Shown in pieces: positions 51,702 to 61,866 of a stretch of 64,000 nt of DNA; position 1 is the first letter of the stretch; each line of letters opens with the position of its first letter. Location: assembly GCF_019192965.1 (NCBI RefSeq), contig NZ_JAHTKU010000008.1, positions 248,001 to 312,000 on the forward strand. Reading direction: 5' to 3'. The translations under genes and the position numbers were made by a program. The DNA is from Nocardioides daeguensis. Its GTDB lineage: Bacteria; Actinomycetota; Actinomycetes; Propionibacteriales; Nocardioidaceae. The notes beneath the pieces were generated by a model. That model was not told the origin of the DNA. It ran no database searches and worked only from the letters and a program-made list of their open reading frames with translations.

Positions 51702-51758
51702 TTGGACGAGGAAGTTTCCTCGTCCAACCACCAGTTTCACCGGCCGGCCGGTGAAACT
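51702..51758. repeat. Two-part palindromic repeat, copy 2 (inverted relative to copy 1)
   Basis: Module B (TTGGACGAGGAA at 51702-51713 and its complement at 51716-51727) precedes module A (the same 26-bp palindrome as at 17086-17111, here 51733-51758). Its reverse complement aligns with 17086-17153 nearly base for base. It lies between convergent htpX and clgR, so probably a bidirectional terminator. Confidence 0.85.
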
Positions 51759-51774
51759 GTTCCGGGGTCGAAAA

Positions 51775-52083
51775 TCAGGCAGCGGACGCCACGACCGCGG
51801 CACGACGCGGAGCGATCGGCGTGGGTTCGGCCGCCACCAGTGCGGCGGCCTCCTCGAGCGCCACCGCGTCGGCGACCTCGCGCAGCACGTCGGACAGCGG
51901 CATCTCGAGCGCGTCGCACAGCGACGCCAGCAGCTCGGAGGACGCTTCCTTCTGGCCGCGCTCGATCTCCGAGATGTACCCCAGGCTCACCCGCGCGGCC
52001 CCGGAGACCTCACGGAGGGTCAGTCCGAGCTCGGTACGGCGACTCCGCAGGATGTCACCGAGCGATCGGCGAAAGAGCACCAT
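51775..52083 (-). CDS. clgR: ClgR-type transcriptional regulator
   Basis: 102 aa. The HTH_3 domain (about 5-62) has [45 protein letters not shown], the typical ClgR sequence. ClgR activates clpP/clpC and other protease and stress genes. The Ala-rich C-terminus ([22 protein letters not shown]) ends in nonpolar residues, like ClgR proteins that are themselves Clp substrates. The start is ATG after GGAGAGGAGCTCGCG. It lies just downstream of cinA. Confidence 0.92.
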   Translation of the reverse strand: MVLFRRSLGDILRSRRTELGLTLREVSGAARVSLGYISEIERGQKEASSELLASLCDALEMPLSDVLREVADAVALEEAAALVAAEPTPIAPRRAAVVASAA

Positions 52084-52138
52084 CGCGAGCTCCTCTCCGG
52101 GCTGTACGGGGATGGGTGGTCGGGTCCTGTGCCCAACG

Positions 52139-52666
52139 CTACCCGAGGCCCGAATCTTCCGGCGGCTGCCCAGCCCTTGAGCGTGCCGCGGCGTGCTCGC
52201 CGTCGAGCTCCGCGATGAGGGCGCCGACCGCCGCGTCGACGGTCGCGGCCTGGATCTGGGACCGGTCTCCCGCCAGCGTGAGGTCGAGGACCCGGGTGCC
52301 GCCGGGACCGGCCAGGCCGACGTAGACGGTGCCGACCGGCTTGCCCTCCTGCCGGTCGGGGCCCGCCACACCGGTCGTGCTCAACGCGTACGCCGTCCCG
52401 AGCAGCCGCCGCGCACCGTCGGCCATCGCCCGCGCGCACTCCGCCGACACCACGCCGTGGGCCTCGACCAGGTCCTGGGGCACACCGAGCACCTCGACCT
52501 TGATGTGGGTCTGGTAGCTGACCACGCCGCCGGCGTACACGACCGAGGAGCCGGGGGCCTCCGTCAGACGGGCGGCCAGCCGGCCGCCGGTGAGCGACTC
52601 CGCCGTGGCGACACTGGCGCCGGCATCCCGCAGCACACGGACGAGGGCCTCAGCCGGTGACTCCAT
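52139..52666 (-). CDS. cinA: CinA C-terminal family amidohydrolase (PncC-like)
   Basis: 175 aa, covering only the CinA C-terminal (PncC) domain. The core motifs are [41 protein letters not shown] and [20 protein letters not shown]. PncC-type enzymes deamidate nicotinamide mononucleotide to nicotinate mononucleotide. If so it links to the NAD-salvage operon at 37.4 kb. It lies upstream of clgR on the same strand. Confidence 0.92.
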   Translation of the reverse strand: MESPAEALVRVLRDAGASVATAESLTGGRLAARLTEAPGSSVVYAGGVVSYQTHIKVEVLGVPQDLVEAHGVVSAECARAMADGARRLLGTAYALSTTGVAGPDRQEGKPVGTVYVGLAGPGGTRVLDLTLAGDRSQIQAATVDAAVGALIAELDGEHAAARSRAGQPPEDSGLG

Positions 52667-52724
52667 GACCGCATCGTGTCACGGAGCACCGACCGAGGCC
52701 CTCGGTCCGTTCAGGCGTGTCGGA

Positions 52725-55700
52725 TCAGCGGCGGACCACCTTGATCGTCGCAGTGGCGGTCGCGGGCAGGTGCGTCGTCGTACCGGGGAAGGTGACGACC
52801 ACCTTCTTCTTGCCCGTCGTGGCGAACGCCTTCAGCCGCACCGTGGCCTGGCCGTCCACCACCGTCACGGTGCGGGCCTTCTGTCCCTTGGCCTTGACGG
52901 TGACGGTCCCGGTGACGGGCCTGCCGGCGGCGTCGACCAGGGTGACGGCGACCCTCGCCCGGGTCTTGCCGACCACGACCTTCTTCGGCTTGGTCTTCAC
53001 GGTGAGCGTCACGGCCTGCTGCCCGGTCGGCGGGGTGACGACGCTGCCGGTCACGGCGACGGGAACCCGCATCTCGGTACCCGTCTGGGGTCCGACGAGG
53101 GTCAGCGTGACCACGCCGCCCGGCGTCGAGGCCGGCAGGACCACGTCGACCGCGGCGGTGCCGTACGGGTCGTAGACCGCCGTGCCGATCGTGTTGTCGA
53201 CCGCCGCGGTGCCGAGCACCTGGTCGCCGAGCTTGACCTGCAGCTCGGCGTCCTTGACGTCCGAGCCACTGAAGGACCACGACCCGACGGTGAGCTTGAC
53301 GTGCTCGCCCGGGGCGTACGACGCCGGGGGGTCGGCCGGGAACTCGACCTCGACGGCGTGCTGGCTGTAGTCGACCGGCAGCGGGTCGGTGCTCGCGTGC
53401 GCGTCCATGTAGTCGACCATCGCCTGGAGGTCGACCTTGCCGGTGTCCTTCTTGCTGGCGCCCTTGCCGAGCTCGAAGAAGTTGTCACCGCCCGAGGCCA
53501 GGAAGGAGTTGACGGTCACGGAGTACACCTGGGCCGCGTCGATGGCGACGCCGTCCAGCCACATCCCGGTCACCTCACCCTGGAAGGTGGCGGTGCCGTT
53601 CACGTTCACCGGCGTCTCGGTGTAGGTGTAGGTGAACCCGGCCGAGACACCCAGTCGCAGGAACGGTCGCGACGGTACGGCGCCCACCGCGGTCCGCTGC
53701 CACTGCTGCTCCAGCACCGTCTCGATCTGCGCGCCGGTCAGCCGCATGTTGACCAGCGTGTTGGCGAACGGCTGGACCACGGCAGCCTGCTTGTAGGTCA
53801 GGTCGCGCACGTCGCCGTTGACCGTGCCGCCCATGTCCTGGCGCAGACCGCCCGGGTTCATGAAGGCGATCTGGGCCGATCCCGCCTCGGGGGTCTCGGT
53901 CGCCCAGCGCTGGACCTCGGCGACCAGGTTGCCGAGCGTCGACTCGCCACCGCGGTTCTCGGTGGTGCCGTTGACGAGCTTGGCGCGGTTGAACGGACCC
54001 TCGATCTGGCCGAGGACCTCGGCGCCGAGGACGTCGGCCTGCTGCTTGGCCTGGTCGACGATCGGCTTGACGGCGGTGTCGGCCTCGTAGCCGGTGCCGG
54101 CGATGCCGATGACGTCCTGCGACACCGCGACCAGGTCACCGGTGTTGTCGTCGTAGGTGAACACCAGCTGGTTGAGGTTCTGGCCGTACTGGCCGGCGGA
54201 GACCACGGGCCGCTCCGTCACCGCCCGCCCCTCGTTCGCCCACGAGGCGACCGGGTAGGAGCAGTTGTAGGCGAGGTGGGTGTGACCGGACACGATCGCG
54301 TCCACGTCGGCCGACGTGTTCTGGGTGATGTTTCCCCAGACCGTGTCCGCGTCGGTGAAGTTGGGCGACGTGCAGTCGGTCGTCGGTGAGCCCTCGTGCA
54401 CCAGCAGGACCACGAGGTCGGCGCCCTGCGCCTTGAGCTGGGCCGCGGCCGCGTTGGTCGAGTCGACGATGTCGCTGACCGTCACGCCCTGGATGCCGGC
54501 CGGGCTGACCAGCGACGGCAGGTCCTCGGTGACCGCTCCGACGAAACCGACCTGGACGCCGTCGATGGTCTTGGTCCAGGTCTCCGCCAGGTCGTCGCGA
54601 CCGGCCGGCTCGTTGACGTTGGCGGCGATGTACTCCCAGTCCGCCTCGTCCTGGATCCGGCCCACGAAGTCCTCGTAGCCCTGGTCGAACTCGTGGTTGC
54701 CCGCAGCGGACACCTCGAGGCCGGCTTCGTTGAGGGCGTCGATCGTCGGCTGGTCGTTCTGGATGAACGACTCGAAGGTGGACGCACCGACGAGGTCACC
54801 GGCGGCGACGAAGACGGTGTTCGGGTTGTCCGCGCGCAGCTCGTCGAGCGCGCCCGAGAGCACCTCGGCGCCCGCGCTGTCGCCGCCCGAGGGCAGGATC
54901 CGGCCGTGGAAGTCGTTGGTGCCGACGACCTGGATCCGCTTGTAGCTCCCGGTCACGGCCGGGACGTCGATGCCCACGATCTCGGGGTTGTGGTCCGAGG
55001 CCGCGAACGGGTCCGCGCCGTTGAAGAACTGCGTGAGGTTGTAGTTGTGGCGGCTGTACTGGAACGCCACGGACTCGGCCGCGTTGATGTCCCAGATGTC
55101 GGCGCCGGTGACCATGTCCCGTGCGACGGTGTTGCCGAGGACGTGGTCGAGCGATCCCGACAGGCCGGAGTACGAGTAGCTCTCCTCCGTCGGGTCGTCG
55201 GAGTCGATCAGACCGAACCCGCCCTGCTCGAGAACCCGGATCGGGTCCTCCTTCGAGTACGAGTTGAAGTCGCCGGCCAGGAACACGGCGTCGGTGCCGC
55301 GCGCCTCGGCGAACTCGTTCGCGAACTGGACGAGGCGGTGCGCCTGCCGGGTCCGGTCGCCGTTGAAAGCACCCGTGTCGGGGCTGTTGGCGTTGTCGCC
55401 GGTCGCCGCGGGCGTGCTGTCGCCCTTCGACTTGAAGTGGTTGAGGACGACGGCGAACGCGTCGCTGTCGAGGGCTCCCTTGGCCTTGAACGCCTGGGCG
55501 AGCGGCTCGCGGGCGTTGGCGAACTCCGTGGTGCCGAACAGGATGTCCGACTGCCCGACCGGCTCCACGTTGGCCTGGCGGTAGATGAAGGCCGGACGGA
55601 TCACGTCCTGCTCGGAGACCGACGTCGCCGTGGTGGCCTCGCCGGGGCTGTGCACGTAGCGCCACACCTCGGAGCCGGCGGCGGTGTTGAGCGCGTCGAC

Positions 55701-57797
55701 GAGGGAGCGCAGGGCGTCGTCGCGGTCGACCTCGTTGACCAGCTTGACCGAGTTCTCGACCTCCTGCAGGCCCACGATGTCAGCGTCGAGCAGGTTGATC
55801 GCGGTCACGATCTTGGTCTGCTGTCGCGCCAGGCTGGCCGCCGTGGCAGCACCGCGGGGACCGCGGCCGTCGTTCGGGTCGGGCCCGTTCGGCGTCTCGA
55901 AGCCGCACCGGTTGTTGCCGATCCGGTTGCCCTGACGATCGGTGTAGTAGGTGCAGTGGGTCTTCGGGTTCAGCGAGGCCCCGGCGGCGACGTACGCCTC
56001 ACCGGTGGTGTTGAAGTAGTTGAGGACGTTGAAGGTCGCGATCTTCAGGTCGCCACCCACGTTCGCCGGGGCGGCGTTCTGGAGCCGGGTGTTCTCGAAC
56101 GTGGCCGTGCCCGCGCCGTCGTCGTAGACGGGGGCCTGCGGCTGGAAGCGCCACAGGTTGTCGCGGAACTCCAGGACCACGGGACCGGTCAGGGTCGCCT
56201 GCGCGCCCACCCGGATCGGGTTGGCCGGGCTCAGCCACGGCAGCGGCTGGCCCTTCACGGTGCTGTTGGCCAGGTAGTTGACCGAGGTGCCGTCGTCGAG
56301 GACGACGCTGCGCGCGGCGTTGTCGGCCTTGACCTCGTCGAGCTTGAGGCTGCTGTCGGAGTAGAACTCGGTCGGCTGGCGCAGCGGCGAGTCGCCGGTG
56401 GCCAGGCCGATCTCACCGTCGGTGTTGATGTCGTAGACGTTGGTGACGGTGAGCTGGTCGGTGGGCGCGAGCAGCATGCCCTCCTGGGCCTCGCGCCCCG
56501 ACTCGGTCGTCGGGTAGGCGATCTGCAGCGGGGTCACCGCGGCGAGGGGGGCGCCGAGCTCGACAACGCCGCCGGCCCCGGGGGTGATCTCGGTGATCCC
56601 CTGGAACTCGCTGACGATGCCGGTGACCTCGACCGAGTCGCCGATCGCCACGCCCGCGGGCATCGCGTTGCTGCCGTAGACGAACAGGGCGTCCGATCCC
56701 GCCGTGGCGTCGACCGCGCCACCGGTGCCGGCGGTCTGGACGTACATGCCGTCGAAGTCGGACCCAGCGAATGCCGGGTCCTTGTACATCGCTGTCACGA
56801 CACCGCGCACCCGCAGGGTGTTGCCGACCTCCGGCGAGGCAGACCCCGTGCCCTGCACGGCGTCGATCTCCTTGAGCGGCGGCGGCTCGGCGTTCACCGT
56901 GATCGTGAAGGTCGCGTCGTCGGAGTCCGTGGGAGTGGCGGAGTCGGTCACGGTGATGGTGACCGGGAACGTGCCCGTCTCGGTCGGCGTGCCGCTGACG
57001 GTGCCGCTCGGTGACACGGCGACACCGGCCGGGAGGCCGACCGCCGTCCAGCCGTAGGGCGCGACGCCGTTGGTGGCGGTCAGGTCGAAGGCCGTGAGCG
57101 GCTCGTTGACGACGACGGTCAGGTTCGTCGGCGCAACAGCGGCCAGCGTCGGCACCGTCTCACCGGCCGCGTTGACGGGCGTCGGTGCGAGCTCGCTGAA
57201 GTCGGTGGCGTTGTTGTCACTGTCGGGCTGGGCCGCCGCGACGTTGCGCTGGGCGGAGGTGATGTTGGTGAGCTGGACCCCGGTGTTCGCCCCCTCGAAC
57301 GAGGTCGGCGTCGTGCCGTAGCCGACCATGTCGACGAGGGGCGAAGCAGCGCCGGCGAGGTCCCCCTGGGCGGTGTAGCCCGTGGTGTTGTTGACCAGCA
57401 GCACGACCCCGTTCGTGCCGGACAGCCCGATCCCACCCTTGGCGTCCGGGTTCGGGAGCTGGTTGCCGGTGGCGAAGTTGCCCTCCTGGACCAGGTAGTG
57501 GCCGTGTGCCGGGATCGTGCCGGTCAGCGGGGTCACCTGGGCCGTGTTGCCGGTCGCCGAGCGGTACTGCACGGACCAGCCGGTCAGGTCGACATCGCTC
57601 GCCGTCGGGTTGTACAGCTCGATGAAGTCGTTGCCGTAGGAGGCCGGCGGCAGCTGGGCGGCGCCGTACACCTCGCTGATGATCACGCCGGTCCCCGCAG
57701 GGTTGGCCTGCGCCGGGGTGGCCTGGAGTGCGGTGAGGCCCGAGACGGCGAGTGCTGCGCCGAGGGAGCCGAAGAGGAGCTGTTTCGGTGAACGCAT
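52725..57797 (-). CDS. Secreted multidomain exonuclease/5'-nucleotidase
   Basis: 1690 aa. Signal peptide 1-32 (ends ATPAQA). A lamin-tail domain follows (about 33-165, IISEVYGA ... GNDFIELYN), then a putative Ig domain (about 220-305) and an OB-like region. Next is an ExeM/NucH-type endonuclease/exonuclease/phosphatase domain (about 583-940: KIATFNVLNYF, GLQEVENS, LNHFKSKGD, LAGDFNSY, DHNPE). A UshA-type metallophosphatase (about 945-1230: GTNDFHGRI, AGDLVGAS, GNHEFDQG) and its 5'-nucleotidase C domain (about 1245-1470) come next, ending in Ig-like repeats. It would turn external DNA or nucleotides into nucleosides and phosphate. No PHO box is clear upstream. Confidence 0.92.
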   Translation of the reverse strand: MRSPKQLLFGSLGAALAVSGLTALQATPAQANPAGTGVIISEVYGAAQLPPASYGNDFIELYNPTASDVDLTGWSVQYRSATGNTAQVTPLTGTIPAHGHYLVQEGNFATGNQLPNPDAKGGIGLSGTNGVVLLVNNTTGYTAQGDLAGAASPLVDMVGYGTTPTSFEGANTGVQLTNITSAQRNVAAAQPDSDNNATDFSELAPTPVNAAGETVPTLAAVAPTNLTVVVNEPLTAFDLTATNGVAPYGWTAVGLPAGVAVSPSGTVSGTPTETGTFPVTITVTDSATPTDSDDATFTITVNAEPPPLKEIDAVQGTGSASPEVGNTLRVRGVVTAMYKDPAFAGSDFDGMYVQTAGTGGAVDATAGSDALFVYGSNAMPAGVAIGDSVEVTGIVSEFQGITEITPGAGGVVELGAPLAAVTPLQIAYPTTESGREAQEGMLLAPTDQLTVTNVYDINTDGEIGLATGDSPLRQPTEFYSDSSLKLDEVKADNAARSVVLDDGTSVNYLANSTVKGQPLPWLSPANPIRVGAQATLTGPVVLEFRDNLWRFQPQAPVYDDGAGTATFENTRLQNAAPANVGGDLKIATFNVLNYFNTTGEAYVAAGASLNPKTHCTYYTDRQGNRIGNNRCGFETPNGPDPNDGRGPRGAATAASLARQQTKIVTAINLLDADIVGLQEVENSVKLVNEVDRDDALRSLVDALNTAAGSEVWRYVHSPGEATTATSVSEQDVIRPAFIYRQANVEPVGQSDILFGTTEFANAREPLAQAFKAKGALDSDAFAVVLNHFKSKGDSTPAATGDNANSPDTGAFNGDRTRQAHRLVQFANEFAEARGTDAVFLAGDFNSYSKEDPIRVLEQGGFGLIDSDDPTEESYSYSGLSGSLDHVLGNTVARDMVTGADIWDINAAESVAFQYSRHNYNLTQFFNGADPFAASDHNPEIVGIDVPAVTGSYKRIQVVGTNDFHGRILPSGGDSAGAEVLSGALDELRADNPNTVFVAAGDLVGASTFESFIQNDQPTIDALNEAGLEVSAAGNHEFDQGYEDFVGRIQDEADWEYIAANVNEPAGRDDLAETWTKTIDGVQVGFVGAVTEDLPSLVSPAGIQGVTVSDIVDSTNAAAAQLKAQGADLVVLLVHEGSPTTDCTSPNFTDADTVWGNITQNTSADVDAIVSGHTHLAYNCSYPVASWANEGRAVTERPVVSAGQYGQNLNQLVFTYDDNTGDLVAVSQDVIGIAGTGYEADTAVKPIVDQAKQQADVLGAEVLGQIEGPFNRAKLVNGTTENRGGESTLGNLVAEVQRWATETPEAGSAQIAFMNPGGLRQDMGGTVNGDVRDLTYKQAAVVQPFANTLVNMRLTGAQIETVLEQQWQRTAVGAVPSRPFLRLGVSAGFTYTYTETPVNVNGTATFQGEVTGMWLDGVAIDAAQVYSVTVNSFLASGGDNFFELGKGASKKDTGKVDLQAMVDYMDAHASTDPLPVDYSQHAVEVEFPADPPASYAPGEHVKLTVGSWSFSGSDVKDAELQVKLGDQVLGTAAVDNTIGTAVYDPYGTAAVDVVLPASTPGGVVTLTLVGPQTGTEMRVPVAVTGSVVTPPTGQQAVTLTVKTKPKKVVVGKTRARVAVTLVDAAGRPVTGTVTVKAKGQKARTVTVVDGQATVRLKAFATTGKKKVVVTFPGTTTHLPATATATIKVVRR

Positions 57798-58009
57798 GAA
57801 CTTCTTCCGGGGTCGTCAAAACGGCACGGGACAGCCGAACGCGCGCGCCCGAGAGCTGCCGGCGAGAACGGGGGGAAGGGTCCTTAACCTAGGTGCGCGC
57901 CCCGTCAGGCTGGCAAGGGGATGAGGAAAATCAAGTGACGAAAAGGCGACGTCTTGCCGTCAGATCTTGCCCTTGCGGATCCTTCGACCGGAGGATCTCG
58001 CCAATCGCC

Positions 58010-58660
58010 TCAGGCGGCGGACGACCTCCGGATCGAGTGCCGCTGCTTCCAGACGTCGCGGAAGAACTCGTAGCCGGACCACAGGGTCAGCACGAAGGCG
58101 ATCAGGAGCAGCCCGATCGCGCCGACGTAGACGACCTCGCCGGGGATCTCGAGCCAGCCCACCTCGTCGCCGACCTCGAGGAGCGGCAGGGTCAGGAAGC
58201 CGAGGGCCAGGGCCTGGACGGCGGTCTTCCACTTTCCGCTGCGGGCCGCGGCGATGACGACCGACTTGAGCACGGAGAGCCGGAGCAGGGTGACGGCCCA
58301 CTCGCGGACCAGGACGACGATCGTGATCGTCCACATCCACCAGGTGTCCATGATGATCGACAGCCCGATGAAGGCCATCCCGGTGATCGCTTTGTCGGCG
58401 ATCGGGTCGGCGATCTTGCCGAAGTCGGTGATCAGGTTGCGCGCCCGGGCGATGTCACCGTCGATCTTGTCGGTGACCATCGCGACGAAGAAGATCGCCC
58501 AGGCGACGATGCGCCACGTGATCGAGTCGCCGCCGTCGTGCAGGAGGGCCCAGCCGAAGAAGGGCACCAGGACGATCCGCAGCGTGGTCAGCGCGTTGGG
58601 GAGGTTCCAGTTGCTCGGCTGGGCCTCGGCCGGGGGCTGTCCCGTGCTGGTCCCGCTCAT
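58010..58660 (-). CDS. pgsA: CDP-diacylglycerol-glycerol-3-phosphate 3-phosphatidyltransferase
   Basis: 216 aa, about five TM helices. The CDP-alcohol phosphatidyltransferase motif DG-x2-AR-x8-G-x3-D-x3-D is intact ([23 protein letters not shown]). N-terminal [18 protein letters not shown] is typical. It makes phosphatidylglycerol phosphate. The start overlaps the rimO stop (ATGA). Confidence 0.94.
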   Translation of the reverse strand: MSGTSTGQPPAEAQPSNWNLPNALTTLRIVLVPFFGWALLHDGGDSITWRIVAWAIFFVAMVTDKIDGDIARARNLITDFGKIADPIADKAITGMAFIGLSIIMDTWWMWTITIVVLVREWAVTLLRLSVLKSVVIAAARSGKWKTAVQALALGFLTLPLLEVGDEVGWLEIPGEVVYVGAIGLLLIAFVLTLWSGYEFFRDVWKQRHSIRRSSAA

Positions 58661-60114
58661 CGCTGTCCTCCTGCCGGTTCGGCGATCAGGTCGACGCCGT
58701 CGGTCGCGACCACGACGGCGGTCACGAGGTCACCCACGCGGGCGTCCGGTACGCCGAGCACGCGGGTGGTGCCGTCGACCTCGGGGCCCTGCTGGGCGGC
58801 GCGGCCCTCGACGGTGCCGTCACCGGTGCCGTCGGGGTCGAGCTCCTCGACGAGCACCTCGACGGTGCTGCAGATCCGCTCCTCGGCACGCTGCGCGGTG
58901 AGCTCGGAGACGAGGTCGTTGAGGTGCTGGACGCGGGCGTTGATCTCGTCGTCGTCCAACTTGCCGTCGAGCTTCTCGGCCTCGGTGCCGTCCTCGTCGG
59001 AGTAGCCGAACACGCCGGTGACGTCCATGCGCGCGGCGACGAGGAAGTCGCACAGCGTCTGGAACTCCTCCTCGGTCTCCCCCGGGAAGCCGACGATCAC
59101 GTTGGACCGCACGCCGGCCTCCGGCGCGAGCCCACGCACCTGGTCGAGCAGACCGAGGAAGCTCTCCGGGTCGCCGAAACGACGCATCCGGCGCAGCACG
59201 CTCGCGGAGGCGTGCTGGAACGACAGGTCGAAGTACGGCGCCACGCCCGGCGTGGTCGCGATCGCGCGGACCAGTCCCGGGCGGGTCTCGGCGGGCTGCA
59301 GGTACGACACCCGGACCCGCTCGATGCCGTCGACGGCGGTCAGCTCGGGAAGCAGCGTCTCGAGCAGGCCGAGGTCGCCGAGGTCCTTGCCGTAGGAGGT
59401 CGAGTTCTCCGAGACGAGGAACAGCTCCTTGACGCCCTGCTCGGCGAGCCAGTGCGCCTCCTGCAGCACGTCGGAGGGCCGGCGGCTGACGAACGAGCCG
59501 CGGAACATGGGGATCGCGCAGAACGTGCAGCGCCGGTCGCAACCGCTGGCCAGCTTGAGCGGGGCCATCGGGCCGCCGTCGAGGCGGCGCCGGATCGCGG
59601 AGCGCCCGGGGATCGCGATGTCGACCTCGGCACCGAAGCCGGCAGCCTCGGCGGTCTCGACCGCGGCCTGACGCTCGGCCGGGCTGATCGGCAGCAGCAG
59701 GCGCCGGTCGCGCGGGGCGTGCGGGTGCGGCCGCTCGCCGGCCAGGATCGAGCGCAGCCGCCCGGAGATGTCCTGGTAGTCGTCGAAGCCCAGCACCGCG
59801 TCGGCCTCGGGCAGCGAGTCGGCGAGCTCCTCGCCGTACCGCTCGGCCAGGCAGCCGACCGCGACGACGGCCTGCGGGCGACCGGACTCCTTGAGGTCGG
59901 CGGCGGCGAGCAGGGTGTCGATCGAGTCCTTCTTGGCCGCGTCGACGAAGCCGCACGTGTTGACCACGACCGTGTCGGCGTCCTCCGGGTCGTCGACGAG
60001 CGTGAAGCCATCCGCGGCGAGGCGGCCGGCCAGCTCCTCGGAGTCGACGTCGTTGCGTGCGCACCCGAGGGTGAGCAGCGCGACCGAGACGGGGTTCGTG
60101 GGTGTGCTGGTCAT
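58657..60114 (-). CDS. rimO: Ribosomal protein S12 methylthiotransferase RimO
   Basis: 485 aa. It methylthiolates Asp89 of ribosomal protein S12. The N-terminal UPF0004 domain has three cluster Cys (LGCARND, NTCGFVD, VGCLAE). The radical SAM motif is CDRRCTFC, and the C-terminal TRAM domain is at the end (about 420-485). Pairing with pgsA is usual in actinobacteria. Confidence 0.95.
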   Translation of the reverse strand: MTSTPTNPVSVALLTLGCARNDVDSEELAGRLAADGFTLVDDPEDADTVVVNTCGFVDAAKKDSIDTLLAAADLKESGRPQAVVAVGCLAERYGEELADSLPEADAVLGFDDYQDISGRLRSILAGERPHPHAPRDRRLLLPISPAERQAAVETAEAAGFGAEVDIAIPGRSAIRRRLDGGPMAPLKLASGCDRRCTFCAIPMFRGSFVSRRPSDVLQEAHWLAEQGVKELFLVSENSTSYGKDLGDLGLLETLLPELTAVDGIERVRVSYLQPAETRPGLVRAIATTPGVAPYFDLSFQHASASVLRRMRRFGDPESFLGLLDQVRGLAPEAGVRSNVIVGFPGETEEEFQTLCDFLVAARMDVTGVFGYSDEDGTEAEKLDGKLDDDEINARVQHLNDLVSELTAQRAEERICSTVEVLVEELDPDGTGDGTVEGRAAQQGPEVDGTTRVLGVPDARVGDLVTAVVVATDGVDLIAEPAGGQR

Positions 60115-60180
60115 GTCCGGTCGAGGATACCGGCGGACGGGGGCCCGCCGGGATTCCTCGGTCGCGTGGTCAGGTCCGGA

Positions 60181-61866
60181 TCAGGGCGCCACGAGGGTCT
60201 TGGAGACCTCGGAGCCGGTGTCGCCGAGCGCCTGCGGCTTCTGCCCGCCGATCGCGTAGGTCACCGAGCCGTCGGAGCTCCAGATCCGCACCGGCGGCAC
60301 CACCTTGAGCTCGGAGGTCTGGCCGAAGGCCAGGTTGCCGTCGAACACGATCTCGCCGGCAGCGTCACGGATGACCAGCTGGGCTCCCCCGCCGGCGGCG
60401 ACCAGGCTCAGCCTGATCGGGTCGCCCTTGGCAGCGGCGGCCTTGGAGATGCCGCCGCTCTGGTTGAGGACCGGGGTGTCGCTCACCGGCTCCGGGCCAC
60501 CCATGACCAGCTGCGCCACGGACCAGACGAGCACCGCACCCATCACCGCGGCGATGAGCACCGACCAGTTCCGGCCGCCGCGGGTGCTGCGGATCGAGCC
60601 ACCGGTCCCCGTGGCCAGCTCGGCCTCGAACACGCGGCGCGGGTCGACCGGCGCGTCGGCGTAGTTCTCGTCGTACGACGCCACGAGCGGTCCGGCGTCG
60701 ATGCCGAGGACCCGCGCGAGGGTGCGCAGGTGGCCGCGGGCGTAGAAGTCGCCGCCGCAGGGCGAGAAGTCGTCGACCTCGATGGCCTCGATGACGTGGG
60801 GCCGGATCCGGGTCCGCTCGGAGAGCTGGTCGATGGTCAGCCGGAGCCGGTCGCGGGCCGCCGACAGCTCGGGCCCGATCACCGGCTGCGCGGCCGGACG
60901 CAGCGCCAGGTCGTCGAGGACGACGGTCACGCCGGTGTCGTCGGTGGCGACGGGCCGGGGCGTCTCCACGGGCGCCCGGACCAGGGTCGGTCGGTCCAGC
61001 TCGACCCGGGCCGCCAGCACGGTGGGCCGCTCCGGTGCGGGCGGCTCGTCCTGCTCGTCGACCGCGGCGAACTCGTCGGTCGTCTCGGTGTCCTCGGCGA
61101 GGATGACCTCACCGGTGTCCTCGTAGTCCGCCTCTGCGGCGGACTCCTCGGCGCTCTCCCCTGCGGCCCCGGCGGCCCCGGACTCCCCGGCGGCATCGTC
61201 GAGGTCGGGCGCCGTCGGTGCCGACAGGCCGGCGGCGACCCGGGCCGCGATGCCGCGGCGCTGCTCGGGAGAGGCCGGCGCGTCGTCGGCGTACAGGTCG
61301 CTGAGCTTCGGCACCGACCCGCTGCGCGGCGCGTTGGCCTCGTCGGCCATGCCCGGTACCACCTCGACGACGTCGGCGCGGCCGTCGGCGAGCTCGGCGA
61401 GCACGTCGCTCAACGAGCCCGCGTCGACGCCGACCACGCGGGTCGCCAGCGTCAGCGGTACGACGAGCTGCTGGTCGTCGTACCCGTCGACGAGGATGTG
61501 GCCGTCGCGGACCAGGCCGCGGCGCGGCAGGTGCTCCAGGCAGTCGATGTCGGGCCACGCGATCCCCCGCCAGGTGGCGCCCTGGCGCAGGCGCACACCG
61601 TGCTCGTCGGCGACGAGCAGCGGCGCCCGGCCGTCGACCAGGGCGGCGACGTGAAGGACGGTGACCAGCGCCAGCACGCCGAAGGACAGCCAGTCGAGGG
61701 TGGTGCCGTCGCTGAACGCGCGCACCGCGAAGGCGACGGTGAGCAGGGCGGAGAACCCGCCGACGGAGGCGGACAGGGCGACGTTGCGGCGGACCTCGAC
61801 GTGCGGAGCGCTCTCGGCAGTCTCGGTGGTCTCGGTCATCTCGGTGCTCTCCGTCATCTCGCTCAC
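60181..61866 (-). CDS. rodZ: RodZ-like protein with extra N-terminal membrane/PH-like domain
   Basis: 561 aa, longer than the usual 200-350. The first 20 residues hold TES/TET repeats ([16 protein letters not shown]). Then two TM helices (30-75) precede a PH-like domain (about 80-170: [29 protein letters not shown]) and an acidic Ala/Glu linker. The Xre-type HTH of RodZ (about 335-410: [27 protein letters not shown]...[17 protein letters not shown]) is followed by a TM helix (about 440-458) and a DUF4115 domain. RodZ links MreB to the wall machinery. The GTG start overlaps the ftsK stop. Confidence 0.85.
   Translation of the reverse strand: MSEMTESTEMTETTETAESAPHVEVRRNVALSASVGGFSALLTVAFAVRAFSDGTTLDWLSFGVLALVTVLHVAALVDGRAPLLVADEHGVRLRQGATWRGIAWPDIDCLEHLPRRGLVRDGHILVDGYDDQQLVVPLTLATRVVGVDAGSLSDVLAELADGRADVVEVVPGMADEANAPRSGSVPKLSDLYADDAPASPEQRRGIAARVAAGLSAPTAPDLDDAAGESGAAGAAGESAEESAAEADYEDTGEVILAEDTETTDEFAAVDEQDEPPAPERPTVLAARVELDRPTLVRAPVETPRPVATDDTGVTVVLDDLALRPAAQPVIGPELSAARDRLRLTIDQLSERTRIRPHVIEAIEVDDFSPCGGDFYARGHLRTLARVLGIDAGPLVASYDENYADAPVDPRRVFEAELATGTGGSIRSTRGGRNWSVLIAAVMGAVLVWSVAQLVMGGPEPVSDTPVLNQSGGISKAAAAKGDPIRLSLVAAGGGAQLVIRDAAGEIVFDGNLAFGQTSELKVVPPVRIWSSDGSVTYAIGGQKPQALGDTGSEVSKTLVAP

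Noticed and set aside
57798..58009. Possible PHO box upstream of the nuclease/nucleotidase gene
   Set aside because: Only one CGTTCTCGCC half-like motif is seen; no 11-bp-spaced direct repeats of the GTTCACC type are present. The 212-bp gap otherwise holds only a weak 6-bp hairpin (57978-57997) downstream of pgsA.
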